DNA from: CAZNYN01 sp964577295
Lineage (GTDB): Bacteria; Synergistota; Synergistia; Synergistales; Synergistaceae
DNA: 7,224 bases
Direction: 5' to 3'
Assembly: GCA_964577295.1 (NCBI GenBank)
Contig: CAZNYN010000067.1
Location: forward strand, 1 to 7,224
The position numbers and the translations under genes are program-made. This document shows, one piece after another, positions 5,346-7,224 of this stretch (position 1 is the stretch's first letter; the number at the start of each line of letters is the position of its first letter). The notes beneath the pieces were generated by a model that saw nothing but the letters and a program-made list of their open reading frames with translations, made no database searches and was not told the DNA's origin.

Positions 5346-6839
5346 TTACGAGAGCTTGTTTGAGTGGATAAGCCGCTTTGCCATGTAGTTGTTAAGCATG
5401 AAGCAGACTAAGGCAAGAAGAAGCCATTCTACGATCATTGCTCCCGGTGTGTACTGGTACTTCGTAATCGGCCAGAATTTTAACCATTCACCAGGATACC
5501 ATGTTGAAGCTTCGTGCATCCACCAACCCCAAACCAGCAGGAATTCTACCGGGAAGAAGCGAATGCAGGTCCACATCCACTTGACATGTATGTCGGAGCA
5601 AGGCGAAATGTCGTCATTCCACAGTCTGTTGACGCCGTATTTCATTGCGGCCAGCGAGTAGATAAGTCCGACGACGAGCAGGGCGACGCCCCAGACCATG
5701 TCCTGGTTTTCAAAAATTCTGTTGTCCAAAGCGGAGAAAGTTCCCACAAAGAGGAAGAATATCGCCACATATATTGTTGCTTTCGCACGCGAGAATCCCA
5801 TGTCTATAAGGTTTCTGGTGCCGAGCTCGAGCATCGCTATGACGGAAGAGAGAGCTGCGGAGAAGAGGGCGAGGAAGAAGAGCACCGCCATGAAGAATCC
5901 GCCCGTCGTGTGAGCGAAGAGGTTTGTAAGGTGGACAAATGTAAGTCCGTTTGATCCGGCCTTCATAACCGCGTAGGGATCGGGGGAGAGGGCGAAAACG
6001 GCGGGGAGGACGACCATACCGGCGAGCATGGCTGCGACCATATCTCCGAATGTTACCGTGAAGGCGTTAAGCTGAATATCTTCCTTCTCTCCGGCATAGA
6101 CGAAGTAGACGTGGAACATTCCCCAGCCTGCCCCGGATGACCAGGCGGCCTGAGTGAACGCCGAGAGCCAGACTTTGCCCTTGAAGAAGTCCGCGGGATC
6201 TACATGGTACATATATTCAAAACCCTTCATAGCCCCGGGCAGAGTTGCGACACGCACAAGCAGGATTGCCAGCAGCACGAATACTGCCGGAATCATTATT
6301 TTGTTCGCCGTTTCAATACCGCCCTGTATGCCGCGGAATATTATTATTGCGGAAATTGCGACTGCCAGAGCAAACCAGCCCCAGGCTTCGAAAGCGGGAG
6401 GCGTGGTGGCGAAATTTTTGAATGCCGCTTCTGCAAATTCCGTGCCGCCAGTTTTGACTGCGCCAAGGAATCCCGTGCATATAAGAGCGAGGTATTTCAT
6501 TACCCATCCGAGGACGACCACATAGTAGCATCCAAGCATGATGCAAACCATCCCCGCAAAAGTCCCTACCCAGGTGTACTTATCCCCGAGCAGGGCCTTG
6601 AAGGCTCCGGCATTCGCCATACGTGTCTTTTTTCCGAAAATAGACTCAGCGGTAATCAGAGGCACCGCCCAAATGAAAAGCGCAAGGAAGCATATAAGTA
6701 TGAAGGCTCCTCCGTTGTTAGAGGCAACTTCCCGCGGGAAGCGCCAAATGTTTCCGGTTCCGACCGCCATGCCGAGTATGGTACACAAAAGCCCCCAGCG
6801 GCTGGAGAACTGATCTCCCTGTTTTTTAATTTCTGCCAT
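5346..6839 (-). CDS. Sodium-dependent amino-acid transporter, NSS (SNF) family
   Basis: This is a 497-residue multispanning inner-membrane protein, probably of 11-12 helices. The first helix carries the NSS signature GTGNIWRFPREVASNNGGAF (27-46), the unwound region that holds substrate and sodium in LeuT. PLITAE (60-65) matches the conserved TM2 acid. A TM6-like FTQAAWSSGAGWG (228-240) replaces the LeuT-type sequence and marks a bacterial subfamily. FSAALSS (326-332) corresponds to the TM8 Na2 region. The start at 6839 is preferred: GAGG lies 7 bases upstream, while a TTG at 6875 has no ribosome site and would add 12 residues before an otherwise typical N-terminus. It heads the catabolic operon, so it most likely imports the substrate, or its precursor, of the DAO dehydrogenase. 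The exact substrate is unknown. Confidence 0.92.
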   Translation of the reverse strand: MAEIKKQGDQFSSRWGLLCTILGMAVGTGNIWRFPREVASNNGGAFILICFLALFIWAVPLITAESIFGKKTRMANAGAFKALLGDKYTWVGTFAGMVCIMLGCYYVVVLGWVMKYLALICTGFLGAVKTGGTEFAEAAFKNFATTPPAFEAWGWFALAVAISAIIIFRGIQGGIETANKIMIPAVFVLLAILLVRVATLPGAMKGFEYMYHVDPADFFKGKVWLSAFTQAAWSSGAGWGMFHVYFVYAGEKEDIQLNAFTVTFGDMVAAMLAGMVVLPAVFALSPDPYAVMKAGSNGLTFVHLTNLFAHTTGGFFMAVLFFLALFSAALSSVIAMLELGTRNLIDMGFSRAKATIYVAIFFLFVGTFSALDNRIFENQDMVWGVALLVVGLIYSLAAMKYGVNRLWNDDISPCSDIHVKWMWTCIRFFPVEFLLVWGWWMHEASTWYPGEWLKFWPITKYQYTPGAMIVEWLLLALVCFMLNNYMAKRLIHSNKLS

Positions 6840-6985
6840 GAAAATACCTCGCTTTCCTATTGAGAGTAGTATCAAATGAATAAAACCAAAATAAAGTACT
6901 TCGATCTCGCTGCCCGCTCGGTGCGGTTTCCTCCTTTCCCGGGAATATTTTTCAAATGTGATACAATAAAAGACATGTACGTGGA
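6840..6985 (-). other. About 145-base 5' leader of the operon
   Basis: Between the proposed transcription start and the transporter ATG lie a 10-bp palindrome TTCCCGGGAA (6936-6945), a strong ribosome-site-like AAAGGAGG (6930-6937) with no start codon at a usable distance, and a small hairpin CCGC/GCGG (6914-6926). I do not recognise a riboswitch. The true ribosome site is GAGG at 6847-6850. Confidence 0.4.
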
Positions 6986-6989
6986 ATAA

Positions 6990-7018
6990 ATTATACTTTT
7001 ATAAAATAAAAGAAGCAA
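6990..7018 (-). promoter_or_regulatory. Sigma-70 promoter of the catabolic operon
   Basis: TTGCTT (7018-7013) and a perfect TATAAT (6995-6990) are separated by 17 bases. The spacer itself is an inverted repeat: CTTTTAT and ATAAAAG (arms 7012-7006 and 7002-6996) around three T. Transcription would start near 6983. The symmetric spacer could be an operator, or simply an AT-rich accident. Confidence 0.65.
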
Positions 7019-7029
7019 TATTAAAAATT

Positions 7030-7044
7030 TGTATAACTAATACA
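7030..7044. promoter_or_regulatory. Dyad next to the -35 box, possible activator site
   Basis: TGTAT and ATACA flank five bases. The site contains a T-N11-A arrangement, as in LysR-type boxes, and is centred about 54 bases before the proposed transcription start. The LysR protein encoded in this window is an obvious candidate, but nothing in the sequence proves it. Confidence 0.35.
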
Positions 7045-7204
7045 TCAACATGTTTGAAAATTTTAAGTGGGATAGGAAAATTCCGACGTGGCATGGGGTA
7101 TCACCGACGTAAATAGAGAAATACAATAAACTTGCTGATATATTAGCTGAAAATGCTAAAATTTTAGATATTATATTCCTAAAACATTCGGATATATTGC
7201 ACAC
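7045..7204. other. AT-rich intergenic DNA without a supported gene
   Basis: The stretch holds a direct repeat CCGACGT (7083-7089 and 7104-7110, 21 bases apart) and a 12-bp palindrome CTAAAATTTTAG (7156-7167). Open frames here are short, lack ribosome sites and are AT-driven. Confidence 0.5.
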
Positions 7205-7224
7205 AAAAAAGCCGCCCTGCAAAG
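7205..7224 (-). terminator. Partial terminator cut by the window edge
   Basis: On the - strand the end reads GCAGGGCGGC followed by TTTTTTGTGTG. This is the usual look of the 3' arm and U-tract of an intrinsic terminator. The matching 5' arm would lie beyond 7224, implying a - strand gene ending just outside. Confidence 0.5.

Noticed and set aside
4975..5388. A 137-residue + strand frame covering the same gap
   Set aside because: It runs antisense over the 33-residue membrane protein and the transporter end, has no ribosome site and no motif.
6204..6863. A 219-residue + strand frame opposite the NSS transporter
   Set aside because: Shadow of the well-supported transporter gene; low-complexity polar composition.
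6840..6985. A glycine or guanidine riboswitch in the operon leader
   Set aside because: The conserved core sequences of these classes are not visible; the small CCGC/GCGG hairpin lacks the ACGR loop of the guanidine-II class.
7050..7112. A 20-residue + strand frame, MFENFKWDRKIPTWHG...
   Set aside because: No ribosome site; composition looks protein-like but the frame is too short and isolated to support.
7037..7222. A 61-residue - strand frame at the right edge
   Set aside because: Begins inside the presumed terminator, AT-driven, no ribosome site or motif.

Overview
The window reads as a piece of an anaerobic, amino-acid-fermenting bacterium. A Synergistota member (Cloacibacillus/Synergistes-like) is my best guess. 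This is inferred from the amino-acid catabolic gene content, the NSS-type transporter, the moderate GC content with strong AGGAGG ribosome sites, and the style of the LysR protein. No marker gene in the window proves it.

Layout: on the + strand, a LysR-type regulator (202-1137) follows a leader with phased repeats. Everything else that codes lies on the - strand and reads right to left from a good sigma-70 promoter at about 6990-7018. The order is an NSS (SNF) sodium-dependent amino-acid transporter (6839-5346), a 33-residue single-span membrane protein (5322-5221), a 440-base non-coding gap, and then five tightly packed redox genes: a [2Fe-2S] protein (4780-4460), an FAD/NAD(P) oxidoreductase (4447-3344), a 2x[4Fe-4S] ferredoxin-like protein (3343-2825), a BFD-like [2Fe-2S] protein (2823-2557) and a DAO-family FAD dehydrogenase (2543-1392). 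The five have strong Shine-Dalgarno sites and gaps of 0-13 bases. An intrinsic terminator for this strand lies inside the last codons of the convergent lysR gene.

Working model: the transporter and its small partner import an amino or imino acid, or an N-methylated derivative. The DAO subunit oxidises it at the C-N bond, and the four iron-sulphur clusters and second flavoprotein carry the electrons onward. The set resembles the HcnABC / LhpBEF (D-hydroxyproline dehydrogenase) / archaeal dye-linked proline dehydrogenase PDH2 group. Unlike HcnB-type alpha subunits, the BFD [2Fe-2S] domain here is a separate gene, with a ferredoxin gene between the two halves. The substrate cannot be read from the sequence.

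Non-coding DNA: a 227-bp MITE-like element with 17-bp terminal inverted repeats and a TTAG duplication sits exactly at the stop codon of the DAO gene. A decayed relative lies in the gap between the transporter and enzyme genes. Both look derived from an IS5-type element. The rightmost ~180 bases are AT-rich with no gene I can support. They end in what looks like half of a terminator for a - strand gene beyond the window.
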